From: DATGFK01 sp040007395
Lineage (GTDB): Bacteria; Chloroflexota; Anaerolineae; Aggregatilineales; UBA2796
Assembly (NCBI GenBank): GCA_040007395.1
Contig: JBDTVG010000145.1
Coordinates: 1-33,754, forward strand
Length of the DNA stretch: 33,754 nucleotides
Direction of reading: 5' to 3'
The notes beneath the pieces were generated by a model. It was given only the letters and a program-made list of their open reading frames with translations, did no database searches and was not told the DNA's origin. Below, piece after piece: positions 32,690-33,754 of this stretch (positions are counted from its first letter, which is position 1; every line of letters begins with the position of its first letter). The translations under genes and the position numbers were made by a program.

Positions 32690-32932
32690 ATGCCAACCCT
32701 GATTGTGTACTGGTCGCCGGGACGGACTGCTGAACAGAAAGCTATTGTAGTTCACGAGATCACTGAAACGTTGGTGAGGCATGGTGGGGCGCGACGCGAG
32801 GACGTGCTGATTATCTTTCAGGATATTGAGCCGGGGAATGCAGGACGCGCCGGGGTAATCCTACAACCGCCTGTGTTAAACAGTAAGCAAGATACCAAAA
32901 AACTAGTACCGCCCCCTACTGAGGATTCATAA
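32690..32932 (+). CDS. 4-oxalocrotonate tautomerase-like protein
   Basis: An 80-residue protein of the tautomerase superfamily. It begins MPTLIVYWSPGRTAEQK, so removal of Met exposes the catalytic proline; Arg11 (counting Pro as 1) is at the position of the 4-OT substrate-binding arginine, and GARREDVLIIFQDIEPGNAG supplies the second arginine and the strand of the beta-alpha-beta fold. Typical 4-OT subunits have about 62 residues; this one has a longer polar tail. Such enzymes shift keto and enol forms in the breakdown of aromatic or dicarboxylic compounds. AGGT lies about nine bases before the ATG. Its last six bases overlap the end of the convergent regulator gene. Confidence 0.8.
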   Translation: MPTLIVYWSPGRTAEQKAIVVHEITETLVRHGGARREDVLIIFQDIEPGNAGRAGVILQPPVLNSKQDTKKLVPPPTEDS

Positions 32933-33625
32933 GTCGCCTGATTCCGTATTGGCAGAACCAAGATGAGCGCGAATGCCGCTGATCGTCTGGTTCATGTGGT
33001 AGATAATCGCCTCATGCAGACGATCCTTATCATGAGCGTAGCACGCATCTAGAATGGTCTGATGCTCTGTTTGAATAATTGCTGCTCGATTCTTGATGAA
33101 CAGGTAACGATAGCGGTAGCGTTCCGCCAGTTCCCATAGACTGGCTATCGTATTCAAGAGGTAACGGTTATCGGCTGCCTTGTAGATCACAAAGTGAAAG
33201 CTGCGGTTAAGTGCTGAGAAACGCCGAAAATCCTGTATTGCCAATGCCTCGGACATTTGCGACATCAGCGCAGTTAGCGTGGCGAGATCTTGTTCCGTGA
33301 GTTTTTCGGCAGCATGATAGGCAGTCTGGCTTTCCAGAATTTTGCGGGCGAAGTACAGGGCTTCGATGTCGTCCGGCGAAATTTCGGTCACAAATGCCCC
33401 ACGACGTGGAATAATCTGGACAAAGCCTTCTGCTTCGAGCGTTTTGAGGGCTTCCCGCACTGGAACAAGGCTCACCTTAAGATCAGTCGCTAATTTTGCC
33501 TGATCAATACGTGACCCGGCGGGAAGTGTACCTTCCAAAATGGCTTGGCGGATGCGTTCTTGAACTAGCGCACTAATCGTCTTTTCATGATCTTCAATGG
33601 GTCTAATCGTGTTTTTCGCCAGCAC
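32927..33625 (-). CDS. GntR-family transcriptional regulator, FCD subfamily
   Basis: A 232-residue DNA-binding protein. The winged helix (about 17-80) reads ALVQERIRQAILEGTLPAGS, then LATDLKVSLVPVREALKTLE and VQIIPRRGAFVTEIS, a textbook GntR head. The helical FCD effector domain (about 90-220) has Asp/His ligands in the region FRRFSALNRSFHFVIYKAAD and the histidines of TEHQTILDA and IIYHMNQT, which usually bind a metal and a carboxylate ligand. Such proteins repress catabolic operons until the acid is present, so the convergent SDR-VOC-tautomerase operon is a natural target. The start is a GTG at 33625; AGGAG lies 13 bases upstream, rather far, but no better start is in frame. Confidence 0.86.
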   Translation of the reverse strand: MLAKNTIRPIEDHEKTISALVQERIRQAILEGTLPAGSRIDQAKLATDLKVSLVPVREALKTLEAEGFVQIIPRRGAFVTEISPDDIEALYFARKILESQTAYHAAEKLTEQDLATLTALMSQMSEALAIQDFRRFSALNRSFHFVIYKAADNRYLLNTIASLWELAERYRYRYLFIKNRAAIIQTEHQTILDACYAHDKDRLHEAIIYHMNQTISGIRAHLGSANTESGDL

Positions 33626-33695
33626 AGCCGATTTGCACTCCTATAAACCTTCATCACCAAAGAAATGGTTGCAGGGTTCCCGGTTGATGATAAAC

Positions 33696-33701
33696 TATAA
33701 T
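33696..33701 (+). promoter_or_regulatory. Isolated TATAAT hexamer near the right edge
   Basis: A consensus -10 on the plus strand, 24 bases before an ATG at 33725. The best -35-like hexamers are badly spaced (TTGCAG at 33669 with 21 bases, GGTTCC at 33675 with 15). It could serve a gene leaving the window; the evidence is thin. Confidence 0.3.
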
Positions 33702-33724
33702 ACCCTGATTGCTAGTTGACGTTC

Positions 33725-33754
33725 ATGGATCCTAGCCGAAAATTGAGCTTACCA
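33725..33754 (+). CDS. Possible start of a gene cut by the window edge
   Basis: ATG at 33725 opens ten codons (MDPSRKLSLP) that run to the window end. No ribosome binding site precedes it, though TATAAT lies 24 bases upstream, which would give a very short leader. It would be divergent from the GntR gene. Ten codons cannot prove a gene. Confidence 0.2.
   Translation, partial: MDPSRKLSLP

Overview
The window looks like a piece of a chromosome from a Chloroflexota bacterium, probably an Anaerolineae-like lineage. This is inferred from gene style, not from a marker gene. The clues are a LysM lipoprotein with a Pro/Thr-rich linker, a soluble GAF/GAF/PAS histidine kinase, a secreted protein joining SBBP propeller repeats to DWNGDG repeats, and a GT39-type membrane glycosyltransferase with a DQGE loop. 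Base composition is moderate. I see no rRNA, tRNA or CRISPR array.

Layout. 1-5000: a partial gene leaving the left edge faces a GT39-like membrane glycosyltransferase across an 18-bp inverted repeat; then on the minus strand come a frameshifted class II aldolase-like gene, a small acidic protein, a Nudix hydrolase and a LysM lipoprotein. 5100-10700: a CPBP-like membrane protein directly follows a GMC oxidoreductase that carries a ferredoxin-like cysteine motif; across an AT-rich gap lies an orphan sensor kinase with an N-terminal helix-turn-helix. 10700-14800: an unknown protein, two GNAT acetyltransferases (the second Eis-like), a candidate 21-residue Pro/Gly-rich peptide gene between a 16-bp palindrome and a strong hairpin, and another unknown protein. 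15000-20260: a polyamine-type ABC transporter operon (potA, potB, potC, potD order) with an Imm-5-like 'immunity protein' gene set between the ATPase and the first permease. 20385-24376: a large secreted beta-propeller protein and a small lipoprotein. 24611-30449: a polysaccharide operon of one UDP-sugar dehydrogenase and four GT4-type glycosyltransferases, tightly packed and partly overlapping. 30443-31188: an internally deleted insertion element with perfect 18-bp terminal inverted repeats, one of which supplies the stop codon of the last glycosyltransferase. 31209-33625: a promoter, then an SDR dehydrogenase, a VOC enzyme and a 4-oxalocrotonate-tautomerase-like protein, with a convergent GntR/FCD regulator; this reads as a small catabolic unit.

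The most unusual points are the immunity-like gene inside the transporter operon together with a permease bearing four extra N-terminal membrane helices, the DNA-binding-domain/sensor-kinase fusion, the short peptide locus at 13874-14075, the C-x2-C-x2-C-x3-C motif in the GMC enzyme, and the decayed or misassembled aldolase. All functions are assigned by reading motifs by eye; no database search was possible.
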